This document shows, piece by piece, positions 50,223 to 59,536 of a stretch of 64,000 bases of DNA. The DNA is taken from assembly GCA_964631725.1 (NCBI GenBank), contig CAZVYX010000001.1, positions 62,001 through 126,000 on the forward strand, in the 5' to 3' direction. The DNA comes from GCA-2731375 sp964631725. Its GTDB lineage: Bacteria; Pseudomonadota; Alphaproteobacteria; GCA-2731375. A program made the position numbers and the translations under genes. Each line of letters begins with the position of its first letter. The first letter of the stretch is position 1. A model generated the notes under the pieces. That model was not told the DNA's origin. It made no database searches and was given only the letters and a program-made list of their open reading frames with translations.

Positions 50223-52090
50223 CAAAGAGAGCTCCGGCTAATAAATTCGATATGTTTGGGCATGGGGAGTGCCTCCTGATTCTGTAAGTTCCGTACAAAA
50301 ATCTCCGGTGATTTCGTCGCCGCGAAGCCATTTCGTGCGTAAAATTCCGCGACTTGGGCGTTCTTTTTGGTCGCGGTGTAGATGCCGGTCAGCGAACTGA
50401 CCCCGTCCCCGCGGGATTCGAGATCGACCGCCGCCAGGACCGCGTTCTCAACGCTTCGTCCCAGGGCGCGGCAACTCAACAGGAAAGAGTCGATCCGCCG
50501 GTTTTTCCGGCCATCGTCCAAGGTCACGACCACGCCGATCAACCCATAGTGACCGAACCTGTCCTCCAGCTTCGCGACCCTCACGCTGGCCAGGGGGTCG
50601 TTCAAATATCGCTGAATGTCCACGCGGGTATGCCGTTTTGTGGTCAAATTGAATTGGTTTGTCTTGCCAAACAACTGGACAACCCGGTCAAGCTCGCTCT
50701 GGGTCGGCTCACCATACTCAAGGCTAAGCGCCAGGGAGGCCAAAAAGGAGTCGGTGTCACCAGCGACATCTTCTGCGGATTTTCGTTTCTGTTCTTCCTG
50801 GTAACCTTGCGCCCGGCCGGCGTCCTCCCGGGTCAAAACCGCGGTATGAAACCTGCCCTTTTCCAGCACCTGACGGCGAAAGCCCGATGCCGGCCCGGAC
50901 AAATTAATCACGCGGATGTCGGGCAGTTCCGTTTCGACATAGCTGCATTCAAATGGACTATCGTCGATAAACGTCAGCGCGTTCTCGCCGACATTTATTT
51001 CCGCCGCGATTGCGGCAATATTTTTGGGTTTGTCGTTCCAGTCAATCCTGGCTGCGGCAAAATCGTCCCAAGCCAACCGAATATCGGTGTTGTCTTGAAA
51101 CACTTCCAAAACGTCATCCAAATTATTCTTGCTCGCCAATGCCAAGGCAATCCCGGATGCTCTGAGATTGGCTAGAAATGACTGAAACTCGTCGAAGGCG
51201 TTGCCTGGAAAATCGCCGGTATACGAAATGCCGGCCGGTCCATCTTCGCCAACAATGCCGCCCCACAAGGTATTGTCCAGGTCCGCAACCAACACCTTTG
51301 CCCGGGGCGTGCGAATGCAGTCGATAAATTCCACCAATTCCCGTGCTAAGTGGAATTGAGCGTTTGTGGTCAGCACGGTTCCAAATTGGTGGCCCTTGAC
51401 GATATCAAACCAGTTGAGGCGACCAAAATCGGCGACTGTCTGGGCGTAGTCGAATAGGAAGACATCCGCGTGATGCCGCGTTAGCGCGGCTAGTTTTTGG
51501 TTCAATCTCTCGATATTTGAATGTTTGGAAATGCCGGCGGTGCGGTCGAAATGCTTTTCAACGCCGCGTTCGGCGTCAATGAAATTGCAAACGATAACTC
51601 TGGCGCTCGATCGCTCTCTAAAGGCTGACAATGATTCTGCGATTGCCGCGATCAGCAGTTCCGACTCTGCCTCGATTTGATCGCCCGCCGCGAGATGTCT
51701 GTGCGCAAGAATTGGCGCGACGTCTTCGAGGTGAAGCGCCAACAGCAAAAAGTCGCCTTGGAAATCGTCCAGTTCATCGCCGGTGGTCAGGGCCCCATGC
51801 CACTGCTGATACGGTATGGACAGAAAATTCAGATTGAAGCCGGCCTGGAACTCATGAATCCTGAGATGCGGTTCCACGGTTGCCGAGGTAAAGCTCGACA
51901 GCATCGCAATTTTCGAAACTGGCAGATCCAGGCTGTCACTGGCGTGGGCAAGCTGGGTCGCGATAAATTCCACTGTGGCCACGCCAGTGCGATGGGGTAG
52001 ATAGTCGTCCAGCGCATGCCTGACATCGCCGAAATTGCCATTCGCGCAGGCCTCTCGAAAGGCTTCCTTTAGTGCGGCCGTATCTGTCAT
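50222..52090 (-). CDS. FkbH-type HAD-IIIC protein (cassette B)
   Basis: A 622-residue protein, started at MTDTAALKEA because that ATG overlaps the MaoC-SDR stop (TAATG). It has the full FkbH plan: an N-terminal SGNH-like region (IAMLSSFTSATVEPHL and NIERLNQKLAALTRHH), the HAD domain with VLVADLDNTLWGGIVGEDGPAG (D270, D272, T274), RIDWNDKPKN and LTFIDDSPFEC, and the GNAT-like C-terminal domain with FGHYGLIGVVV and SCRALGRSVEN. It has about 40 more residues in the N-terminal part than the cassette A protein. It should load and dephosphorylate a triose-phosphate-derived group on the ACP encoded next, by analogy with glyceryl-ACP enzymes. The direct product is not proven for either copy. Confidence 0.84.
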   Translation of the reverse strand: MTDTAALKEAFREACANGNFGDVRHALDDYLPHRTGVATVEFIATQLAHASDSLDLPVSKIAMLSSFTSATVEPHLRIHEFQAGFNLNFLSIPYQQWHGALTTGDELDDFQGDFLLLALHLEDVAPILAHRHLAAGDQIEAESELLIAAIAESLSAFRERSSARVIVCNFIDAERGVEKHFDRTAGISKHSNIERLNQKLAALTRHHADVFLFDYAQTVADFGRLNWFDIVKGHQFGTVLTTNAQFHLARELVEFIDCIRTPRAKVLVADLDNTLWGGIVGEDGPAGISYTGDFPGNAFDEFQSFLANLRASGIALALASKNNLDDVLEVFQDNTDIRLAWDDFAAARIDWNDKPKNIAAIAAEINVGENALTFIDDSPFECSYVETELPDIRVINLSGPASGFRRQVLEKGRFHTAVLTREDAGRAQGYQEEQKRKSAEDVAGDTDSFLASLALSLEYGEPTQSELDRVVQLFGKTNQFNLTTKRHTRVDIQRYLNDPLASVRVAKLEDRFGHYGLIGVVVTLDDGRKNRRIDSFLLSCRALGRSVENAVLAAVDLESRGDGVSSLTGIYTATKKNAQVAEFYARNGFAATKSPEIFVRNLQNQEALPMPKHIEFISRSSL

Positions 52091-53268
52091 TACATATGGC
52101 TTCCGCCGGTTACAAACAATGTGTGGCCGTTGACGAAGCCGGCTTCTTCGGAAACCAGGTATGCGGCGGCCGAGGCGATGTCGCTGGGTTCGGCCAGTCG
52201 TCTGCGGGGATTCTGGGCGGCCGCCAATTTTCGGTTCCGCTCGGGCACGGAACTTAACAGAGCGGTATCGGTCATTGAAGGTGCGACAATATTTAATCGA
52301 ATGCCTTTGGCGCCATAGTCCACCGCTAAACACCGAATGTAGGCTTCAAGCGCGGATTTGGCGACGACATAGGGCGCCATTCCTGGTGGCGGTACATTGC
52401 TGGCGTAACTGCTGCTAATGGCGACTATGGCGCCGAATCTGTCCTCGATCATCTGCGGCAATGCCGCCGACACGAGGGCATGGGGGCCATGAAACTGAAT
52501 ATCCATTTGCTGCTGAAAACTGGAAGCCTGCGCGCTTAGGGCATCGCCGTACATGGCGCTGCTGCCGGCGTTTAGAATGATCGTGTCTGGCGCGCCGAAT
52601 AGGCGTTCTACCGCCGACAGCAATTTTGTCGCGGACGTCGGATCAGCTGCATCGCTTTTCAGGGCGGTTCCTCGGGACAAACTATCAGCCAGGGTTTTGG
52701 CTTCCACTTCGGAAGACTGGTAGGTAACGGCGACACAAAATCCAAGAGCATCCAACGTTCGGGCAATTTCAGCGCCGATCCCGCGGGAGCCGCCCGTGAC
52801 GATGGCTATTCTTTGTTTATCGCGGGGTTCTTCCTGCTCATCGTTTTCAATTTCCAGCAGCATAACTTCAGAGGAGCCATTCATCACCTCGTCGCCGGTT
52901 TGATTTTTGGCCCGGCAGGTCAACTCCATCGTATTGGTGGATAGATTGATGGCGGTTACCGTGACCGACAAGCGCAATTTGTCGCCGATAAAAACCGGTT
53001 TGGCGAAGCGATAACTTTGGGAAAGCCACAGTGCGCCGGGCCCCGGCAATTCCATGCCGATCAGGCGCGAGAATATCGCGCCATAGGACATGCCGTGGGC
53101 CACACGTCTTTTAAAGCCTGTTGTCTCGGCGAATGTCGCATCAACATGAAGTGGATTGTGATCGCCGCTAAATTCGGCGAACTCAGCAACGAACGCCTCG
53201 GTAACGGAAACCTCCGCATTCGCTGAATCGCCTACGGACCAATCATTGATAGTCTTGTCAGGTGTCAC
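52090..53268 (-). CDS. MaoC-like hydratase - SDR ketoreductase fusion (cassette B)
   Basis: A 392-residue fusion homologous to the one in cassette A. The MaoC domain (residues 1-140) has GDHNPLHVD (D36, H41) and VAHGM; the SDR domain has IVTGGSRGIGAEIA (157-170), LNAGSS, S286 and Y300-x3-K304. Here the NAG motif is intact, unlike copy A. It starts with GTG, overlapping the GNAT gene by 11 bases, and its stop shares a base with the FkbH gene start. The domain pair would allow reduction and dehydration or hydration of an ACP-bound acyl chain. Whether it acts before or after FkbH loading, and on what, is unknown. Confidence 0.82.
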   Translation of the reverse strand: MTPDKTINDWSVGDSANAEVSVTEAFVAEFAEFSGDHNPLHVDATFAETTGFKRRVAHGMSYGAIFSRLIGMELPGPGALWLSQSYRFAKPVFIGDKLRLSVTVTAINLSTNTMELTCRAKNQTGDEVMNGSSEVMLLEIENDEQEEPRDKQRIAIVTGGSRGIGAEIARTLDALGFCVAVTYQSSEVEAKTLADSLSRGTALKSDAADPTSATKLLSAVERLFGAPDTIILNAGSSAMYGDALSAQASSFQQQMDIQFHGPHALVSAALPQMIEDRFGAIVAISSSYASNVPPPGMAPYVVAKSALEAYIRCLAVDYGAKGIRLNIVAPSMTDTALLSSVPERNRKLAAAQNPRRRLAEPSDIASAAAYLVSEEAGFVNGHTLFVTGGSHM

Positions 53269-53866
53269 TGTGAATTCTCAACTTGTCGAATTTAGCGCCA
53301 AAATCCAACCACTCACGGGCCAATAGGCCATACTGCAGGACATCGCTGGGTTCGTTCCCGTCCGGACCGGTAAGACATTCCTCACGAAAAAGGCCTTCCT
53401 TTGTAAACCCCAACCTTTTGACATTGAATTGGGATGGGCCGTTCGCGATATCGACGCTTGCCCGCATTTTCCGTACCGGCAATTCGTGGAATGCAAAATC
53501 GAGCAGAATGACCTGTGCCTGCAGGGCGGCGTCCGTGCCCCAATAGTCGCGGTCGCCAATCATGAAGCCATATGAAGCGACGCCATGCAATGGCAGCAGC
53601 GCGAAGCTGATCGTGCCGATTTCCACCGCTGTCTCGCGTTCGGAAATAATATAGAAAAACCTATTGGGGTCTGAAACGACATTTTCAACATAACGCATCA
53701 ACGCGGCAGGTGAACGGTCCGTCAAGGCCACATGCAGATAACGTATCACTTCTGCATCGTTGAGCCATTCCTGGTACTTGCCATCGACGTCCGACACGGC
53801 GATAGGGCGCAGTTCGAAATCCTTCGAGAGCAGGTGCTGCCGTTTCAACGCCGGCATTTCAGTCAT
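53258..53866 (-). CDS. GNAT family N-acetyltransferase (RimJ-like, cassette B)
   Basis: A 202-residue GNAT protein. FELRPIAVSDVDGKYQEWLND opens the domain, VEIGTISFALL and SYGFMIGDRDYWG form the central strands, and NVKRLGFTKEGLFRE is the acyl-CoA/acyl-ACP-binding end of the fold, as in RimJ/RimL and in sugar N-acyltransferases such as WecD/PseH. It is the first gene of cassette B and overlaps the MaoC-SDR gene. By position it corresponds to the LpxD-like enzyme of cassette A, so it may transfer the ACP-bound group to an amino sugar. Use of acetyl-CoA is the alternative. Confidence 0.75.
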   Translation of the reverse strand: MTEMPALKRQHLLSKDFELRPIAVSDVDGKYQEWLNDAEVIRYLHVALTDRSPAALMRYVENVVSDPNRFFYIISERETAVEIGTISFALLPLHGVASYGFMIGDRDYWGTDAALQAQVILLDFAFHELPVRKMRASVDIANGPSQFNVKRLGFTKEGLFREECLTGPDGNEPSDVLQYGLLAREWLDFGAKFDKLRIHSDT

Positions 53867-53939
53867 GTGACGTGTTGGACTCTTTGGAGTTCATCGGATT
53901 GGTCTTCATAGGTACAGGCGTGTCTTGATCATGAGCAAT

Positions 53940-54686
53940 TTACACCGCTTCGACGATTGCCTTCAAACCGGTGACGTATTTTGAGGAGCGGCTCGGGCGG
54001 AGCGGAAAGTCTCTGATAACGCTATCGACGGACTGAAAGTCGCCGTGATGGAATTTGAATTCCACGATGAGATATTCCGGCAGGTTTATCTTTGGGCTGA
54101 ATTTCGGCCGCGCCGTGTTTCTTTGATCGAACACACAGATGTTTTCATCGATGGTTACCCGGAGCCGGCCATCTGATGATAAGAAATAGGCACGGCTGTA
54201 TCGGTTTATCAGGGTTGGCATTGGAAAGGCCTGAAATATTACCCTTCTTTCGGGTGGGAGCTGCTGGGAAATTGACCGTGTGATTTCCGGCCAATTATTC
54301 GATAGATCAATACCGTCCAGTGGGTAAGTAACCTTCCACCCTTGTTTGTTCTGTCGATGCTTGAATTCCAAAGCTGATGCCTGGAGGACATCTTCGGAAT
54401 GGCCATACCAGCGCAACCGTGTTTTCAACCGTCTGGATATGCCGGCCAAATTCTCGCCGTATGAGCGATAGTCGAAGGTATCGAAATAGATATTGTTGAC
54501 CTGCCTGACCGGATGCAGGACACGAAACCCCGCACGGTGTGCTCTTATCCAGCGGGTAATCGAATCCAAATTCGACTGCTCGGAAACGAATTTGGTTTCA
54601 AATCGGAGGTCTTTGCCGTCTTCGGCACCTTGCTTATGCCCAACAAATAAATTCCTGAATAAACCAGTGGCATGGTCAAGAAACAT
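53940..54686 (-). CDS. VTC-domain polyphosphate polymerase-like protein
   Basis: A 248-residue protein with the VTC tunnel-domain motifs: LRFETKFV (E30, K32), NIYFDTFDYRSYGENL, RRLKTRLRWYG (R86, K88, R90, R92), LEFKHRQNKQGWK (E107, K109, R111, K118), LRVTIDENI, LIVEFKF and LRPSRSSKYVTGL. These basic and acidic residues line the tunnel where yeast Vtc4 makes polyphosphate from ATP. No membrane helix is present, so it should be cytoplasmic. It ends a three-gene unit with CotH and DUF4956 genes, a combination that recurs in bacteria. The start is preceded by CCAGGAAC. Whether it synthesises polyphosphate or processes another phosphorylated polymer is not known. Confidence 0.8.
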   Translation of the reverse strand: MFLDHATGLFRNLFVGHKQGAEDGKDLRFETKFVSEQSNLDSITRWIRAHRAGFRVLHPVRQVNNIYFDTFDYRSYGENLAGISRRLKTRLRWYGHSEDVLQASALEFKHRQNKQGWKVTYPLDGIDLSNNWPEITRSISQQLPPERRVIFQAFPMPTLINRYSRAYFLSSDGRLRVTIDENICVFDQRNTARPKFSPKINLPEYLIVEFKFHHGDFQSVDSVIRDFPLRPSRSSKYVTGLKAIVEAV

Positions 54687-54701
54687 ATTGATGTTCCTGG
54701 C

Positions 54702-57440
54702 CTAGTTTTTTCTCATCGGACCAGAAGAATATAATTTTTCGACGTCCATATTTTCCGGTGCGCTTGTCTTGCCGTTAATTACGACCGTTGTTCCATTGGA
54801 AGACCTTGCCAATTGAAAGTCCCCCTTTACGACGACGCCGCTGGCATGAATTTCTTCCGTTCCGTCATATTCAGATTTCTTCTTGTAGGCCATAAAGCCG
54901 ACATTGCGTATATCAACTAGAGCGACATCATCGATTTCGACGGTGGAGCCGTCCTTGCTGACAACGGCAAAGCCGGCATTTTCAATGTCGATATTCGATC
55001 CGGAGAGATTGCTTTTCTCGCCCACGGAAATCGCCTTGTCCTTGATGTTTCTAAAGACGCTGTTTTCAATTTTGGTGCGGCTGCCGCTGATATCGTACCC
55101 ATCGCCGCCAACATTCGAGACCCGCAGATTATCCAGGTAGCCTTCGCAAAAATCGCAATCGAACCCGTCAGAGAGCGCGCCCTCGATGTTAACTCTCGAT
55201 ATTGAGATGTTCGCAGATATCACGTTAAGCGCATCTTCGGCCCGCGTATTCCTGATCGACACGTCCGCCAGGTCGATGGAGCCGCGATGAAATGTGACGG
55301 CGCCCGTGGTTGTCCAGCCAAGATAATGCGACCTGTCCGTGTCCTTGATGACCACATGCCGCCAGATGGATTGCTCGGATTCCTTATGCAATACAGCAAC
55401 GCCATTCCACAGCGCATTATCATTGGCGGCTTCAAGGACAATGGGATTGGCGGCCGAGCCCTCGAATTGGGTCGGCCCGTGGGCCACGATAACAACGCCG
55501 GGTGCAATCTTCAGGGTCACGCCGGCTGATACTTTTAGCGATACATCTTCGGGAATGATCAACGGCTCATTAAGCCGCCACTCCCCTGCCGTGATCGAGA
55601 TTTCATTTTCCGAATTCTTCGTCAGAAACGCGAACCGATCCGACAATGACGCCGCGGTCAGATGTTCATCCAAAATCGAGATGGAGCGGCGGATTGGCGG
55701 AGCAGTTTCGAATAGGGTTTCATATACGGGCTGATCGGAGGCATCTGTCTTGAGACAGGCTGTAACGGTTGTTTTTCTGGACAAGGCTTGTCTTACCGCC
55801 AGGGGCAAAGCAAATGGCAAAGTACGTTTAGTAAGATGTGACCGGGGCATCTGGGCGGCGGAAATTTCAAACTTTTGCTCAGGCGCCGGAGAATAAAGGC
55901 TCTTTCTGATTTTGTTGCCGGGATCGTTTAATTCGAGCCCACAAAGCCAAATTCGATGCGGAATCTTATTTGATATCTCAACGGCAATGCCTTCGCTGGT
56001 CCTATAGAACAGGCCATGGCCGAGGGATGGAAAAACGCGGGCTTCAATCCGGCCATAACGCGGCGCGACAATCCTTTTTTGCCGGAAATGTTTGCGTGAC
56101 AACAGCGCCTTGCTTCGGGACGCCAGGGTGTCAAAGGGAAAATCCATCAAGTAGAATTTGTCGTGAATGAGTTGCGCAGTGATTTTATCGGCAAGGGGGC
56201 GGATCTTGCCGACTACGCGGTTTGACACAATGTCATTTGCCACCGTGACTAGTGCGGTTTCGAAAGCCCGCCTCATGTCCGCGTCTTGCTGCAACTGATT
56301 GATGAACGCCACATTCCGGGTAATCAGTAAATCACTTGTCCGGTTTGCATCATTATAAAAAACACGGCCGCGATCATAGACAACCGGTTCGAATTTTTCG
56401 ACGACCGGATTAAAATAGAATCTCAAATTATGATACTTGAGCTGATGTTTGGAATGCCAAATTTCGGAAAGCGCGATCAGAAAAGACCATCTTTCGACGT
56501 CGAATACGTCGGATGTTTTCAAACGGCCGTCACGCCAACTCTCCAATAGGGACTTTCCGCGCAAATACAGGCGGTGTAACTCAGGATCCTTGATGATCTT
56601 TTTCATGCCGTAAGCTACAAATTCGGCGCTGCGATGATTTTGATAGTACTTCGATAATTTATCGTTTCCGGCGGCGGCTGATTGCCAATTTGCTGTATCG
56701 TCATAGTGAAAGATGACGCTTTCCCGGCGGCGGGAATTCTCCAACAACTTCTTTGATGGCACTTCCTCGATTGCCATGACCCCCCATGGCTGTCCATTGA
56801 AAACCAGATTTACGAAAAAATACCGGGGCACAAGAATGTCATATTGTTTCAAGTGGGCGAAGAATACGGCTTCGGCGGAAAAGCCGCGGCGCTCGGGCTC
56901 TTGAACAGAAAACGTTTTCATCCCGAAGATCGTGCCGTTGCCCTTCATCTTGATACGGAAACTCCAGCGTTCCGTATCGTAGTGATCCAAAATATCCCCT
57001 TTTAGGCGCATCCTCATTTTGAATTTTGTCCTGCCATATCGAATGGTGGCGGGGACGTAGGTTCTGTCTTCGTCCAAGGCAAAACCCTTGGCGATGACCT
57101 TTTTGCGAGCTTCATTCAATTTTCGAAATTGCTTAAACTTCACATCCACAAAAATGGTAGGGGCGTCCACATCACTAAGCGTGGTTTGAACTTTATTTTT
57201 TAAGGAACCGAAAATATAAGGCAGCAGTGCCTTTACATTCTTATTTTCCAAATTCTCTTTCGGCCAATATGAGTGAGAAAGTTCTTTTCCGATTGGAGAT
57301 TTATATTTAAAAATTACAACGAAGGATCCGGCTAACAAAAGAACGATTCCAAAGATAAACAATTTATACCTGTTTTTGGATAGAAAGATCCTTAATCCCA
57401 AGGTGCCGGAACCCGGCTTCCTCCGGTCACTGATAATCAT
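54702..57440 (-). CDS. CotH-kinase family protein with C-terminal parallel beta-helix
   Basis: A 912-residue protein. A membrane helix at about residues 26-45 after a basic N-terminus anchors it, with the bulk outside the cytoplasm. Residues 90-450 form a CotH-like protein-kinase domain: RMRLKGDILDHYDTERWSFRIKMKG, PWGVMAIEEVPSKKLLE, the catalytic-type HNLRFYF and FEPVVYDRG. Residues 640-890 look like a right-handed parallel beta-helix, with repeated short strands after SLKVSAGVTLKIAPG, such as ENSVFRNIKDKAISV. CotH phosphorylates spore-coat proteins in Bacillus. Here the kinase may act on an envelope protein or glycan, perhaps one bound by the beta-helix. It lies between VTC and DUF4956 genes. 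Confidence 0.78.
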   Translation of the reverse strand: MIISDRRKPGSGTLGLRIFLSKNRYKLFIFGIVLLLAGSFVVIFKYKSPIGKELSHSYWPKENLENKNVKALLPYIFGSLKNKVQTTLSDVDAPTIFVDVKFKQFRKLNEARKKVIAKGFALDEDRTYVPATIRYGRTKFKMRMRLKGDILDHYDTERWSFRIKMKGNGTIFGMKTFSVQEPERRGFSAEAVFFAHLKQYDILVPRYFFVNLVFNGQPWGVMAIEEVPSKKLLENSRRRESVIFHYDDTANWQSAAAGNDKLSKYYQNHRSAEFVAYGMKKIIKDPELHRLYLRGKSLLESWRDGRLKTSDVFDVERWSFLIALSEIWHSKHQLKYHNLRFYFNPVVEKFEPVVYDRGRVFYNDANRTSDLLITRNVAFINQLQQDADMRRAFETALVTVANDIVSNRVVGKIRPLADKITAQLIHDKFYLMDFPFDTLASRSKALLSRKHFRQKRIVAPRYGRIEARVFPSLGHGLFYRTSEGIAVEISNKIPHRIWLCGLELNDPGNKIRKSLYSPAPEQKFEISAAQMPRSHLTKRTLPFALPLAVRQALSRKTTVTACLKTDASDQPVYETLFETAPPIRRSISILDEHLTAASLSDRFAFLTKNSENEISITAGEWRLNEPLIIPEDVSLKVSAGVTLKIAPGVVIVAHGPTQFEGSAANPIVLEAANDNALWNGVAVLHKESEQSIWRHVVIKDTDRSHYLGWTTTGAVTFHRGSIDLADVSIRNTRAEDALNVISANISISRVNIEGALSDGFDCDFCEGYLDNLRVSNVGGDGYDISGSRTKIENSVFRNIKDKAISVGEKSNLSGSNIDIENAGFAVVSKDGSTVEIDDVALVDIRNVGFMAYKKKSEYDGTEEIHASGVVVKGDFQLARSSNGTTVVINGKTSAPENMDVEKLYSSGPMRKN

Positions 57441-57445
57441 TGGGA

Positions 57446-58123
57446 TCAGACCCCTGGGATTCGTTTTTGATCCAGCAAATTAATTTCTGATCCAGGAACA
57501 ACATTGCCGATTGCGTCAAGCAGTACGGAAACATTGCTGGATGATGAAATATCAATGAAATACGTAACCTGTACACCGTGGTCGCGCATTTCCAAACGGT
57601 GCAGGTCACAGAACTCCGTTTGATTCGATATGGTCTCTGTTAACAGATCCAAAGTACCATTGTCTTCTGGGCGCTCTTGCATATCGATGGTTAAATACAA
57701 ATGCTGTTGAAGTGAATGCAACCTCATACTGCTAAATCTTGCCATTATGATTAGCAAAATGGAGACAACCGCAGACGTGACAAGTAAATAGTTGGCACCA
57801 AATCCAATACCAAGAGAAATAGCGATAAATAAATAGGCTAATTCTTCCGGCTCTTTTATAGGAGTCCGAAAGCGAATAATTGACAATGCGCCGATAAGAC
57901 CCAGAGACAATGCAAGTGAAGATTTGACGATAATGATTATGAGCATGGTCGTCGTGGTAATATAGGGAAAGACGCTGGAAAAATTTTCCCTATTGCTCAG
58001 TGTCTTGCCAAATCGCATGAAATGCCATCGCAGCACGAAAGAAAAGAAAAGAGATAGCGCGAGAGCTAGCAAGACGTTTGCTATGGAAATGTCTTCGAAT
58101 TTGATGGCGTCCAGGAATTGCAT
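57446..58123 (-). CDS. DUF4956 membrane protein
   Basis: A 225-residue protein with four membrane helices (IANVLLALALSLFFSFVL; ITTTTMLIIIIVKSSLAL; LGLIGALSIIRF; SLGIGFGANYLLVTSAVVSILLII) and a soluble C-terminal domain of about 80 residues. The string LGLIGALSIIRFRTPIKEPEELAYLF is the DUF4956 signature. It is the first gene of the VTC/CotH/DUF4956 unit and ends 5 bases before the CotH start. By association it may be the membrane component that senses or passes a phosphorylated compound to CotH. That is inference; the family has no established function. Confidence 0.8.
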   Translation of the reverse strand: MQFLDAIKFEDISIANVLLALALSLFFSFVLRWHFMRFGKTLSNRENFSSVFPYITTTTMLIIIIVKSSLALSLGLIGALSIIRFRTPIKEPEELAYLFIAISLGIGFGANYLLVTSAVVSILLIIMARFSSMRLHSLQQHLYLTIDMQERPEDNGTLDLLTETISNQTEFCDLHRLEMRDHGVQVTYFIDISSSSNVSVLLDAIGNVVPGSEINLLDQKRIPGV

Positions 58124-58228
58124 CTTAGCTACCCGATTAAAACATTGAATTGGAGTGTGCCGGATCCGCTGCTTTCCAGATCCGTGAATGGCCTGACAGG
58201 CAAATGATCGAATTCAGGCCTGGTAGGT

Positions 58229-59536
58229 TCAAGGGGCACGGAACACCGATTGAACCTGATGTCCATCAAGCGCATCTGCCAGGGCGTCGTCAGCGATCCA
58301 GGCCGCCAGACTGCTGAAAACGCCGTCGTATACGTCAATGGTTTTCACCACATGCTCCGCCGTATGCGCCCGGCTTGGGGCATGCCAGCCCGCAGCCAGA
58401 ATATTCTGCTTCAAGGCTTCCTGCTGGAACACCGACTTAAGTAGCAGGCCGTCGTGTTCGTCGTTGCAAAAATTGAAGAAATGGCGCGCCGGATAACCGC
58501 TCATGTGGATGTATTGGCCCAGGTCATGACGTGCAATTAGGTCATTGATGCCGTCAAGAAGCGGTTCTCCGATGGCCGCGACATCCTCCAATACCGGTTC
58601 TGTCTCCAGCACATCCAGGACGGCGTTGGCCGCGGCGATCCCCAACATGTCGCCCCCGAAGGTGAACGAGAAGAAGGTCTCTTCAAACAACTCCATAATG
58701 TCGGCCCGGCCAACGATGGCGGAAATTGGCACGCCGTTGCCCAGGGCTTTGCCAAAACACGCTAAGTCGGGGGCGATGCCGAATTTGCCATGGGCACCCT
58801 GCAAATGAATGCGGAAACCGGTCCAGCATTCATCGAAGATCAGAACCGCATTGTGTTCGGTGGCGAGATCGCGAACCGCCTGCAGGTAGCCCGCATCTGG
58901 TTCCACAATGCCCATGGGTTCCATGATGATCGCCGCGACGTCACCGCTTTGCTGTTCCAGCAGAGTGGCAAGGGCAGGGATATCATTGTAGGGGAACGCA
59001 ATGGTCAGATCCTGCACCCCTTGTGGCACACCAGCATTACGGGTGGTCGTGCCAATAAACCAGTCCTGCCAACCGTGATAACCACAACAGAGAACAATAT
59101 CGTGGCCAGTAAAGGCGCGGGCGGCGCGAACCGCACCGCTTGTTGCGTCGGATCCGTTCTTGCCGAAGCGTACACGTTCGGCATATGGAAACCAGTCGAT
59201 CAACCTTTGCGCCAGTTGCAACTCCGCTTCTGTCGGCAGCGAGAAGGCGATGCCGTTATCCAATTGATCCTTGACCGCCCGATTGACGCCGGGATGATTA
59301 TGGCCAAGCAGCAGTGGGCCAAGCGCCATGGGCCAGTCAATATACTTGTGGCCGTCCACATCCCAGACATAGCCGCCATCGGCCCGGCTTGCGAACACCG
59401 GCGAGACGCCCATGGGGAACTGGGTCCAGCCTTTGGAAAAGGTCTGGCTCTGCGCCGGAATGGCACCCCGCGCCTGGTCCAGCAGTTCCAGCGAGCGGGC
59501 GTAACGGGCGCCGGGGTTTGTCTCGGATATGGTCAT
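58229..59536 (-). CDS. class III aminotransferase (glutamate-1-semialdehyde aminomutase-like)
   Basis: A 435-residue PLP enzyme. It starts at MTISETNPG, an ATGA overlap with the upstream GT2 gene. FGKNGSDATSGAVRAARAFTG, CCGYHGWQDWF, IFDECWTGFR (with the PLP-binding Asp) and CFGKALGNGVPISAIVG (with the Schiff-base Lys) are class III hallmarks. Relatives of this type occur in nonulosonic-acid and flagellin-glycosylation clusters, where they may aminate a keto sugar or isomerise an amino group. It lies after NeuB and GT2 genes in one run. The substrate is probably a sugar and not tetrapyrrole precursor, given the context. Confidence 0.78.
   Translation of the reverse strand: MTISETNPGARYARSLELLDQARGAIPAQSQTFSKGWTQFPMGVSPVFASRADGGYVWDVDGHKYIDWPMALGPLLLGHNHPGVNRAVKDQLDNGIAFSLPTEAELQLAQRLIDWFPYAERVRFGKNGSDATSGAVRAARAFTGHDIVLCCGYHGWQDWFIGTTTRNAGVPQGVQDLTIAFPYNDIPALATLLEQQSGDVAAIIMEPMGIVEPDAGYLQAVRDLATEHNAVLIFDECWTGFRIHLQGAHGKFGIAPDLACFGKALGNGVPISAIVGRADIMELFEETFFSFTFGGDMLGIAAANAVLDVLETEPVLEDVAAIGEPLLDGINDLIARHDLGQYIHMSGYPARHFFNFCNDEHDGLLLKSVFQQEALKQNILAAGWHAPSRAHTAEHVVKTIDVYDGVFSSLAAWIADDALADALDGHQVQSVFRAP

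Noticed and set aside
50354..51175. 273-codon plus-strand ORF opposite cassette B FkbH
   Set aside because: Antisense shadow; the FkbH frame carries HAD and GNAT motifs.
58129..58338. 69-codon minus-strand ORF at the end of the class III aminotransferase
   Set aside because: Mostly overlaps the 3' end of that gene in another frame and has a protein-unlike composition.
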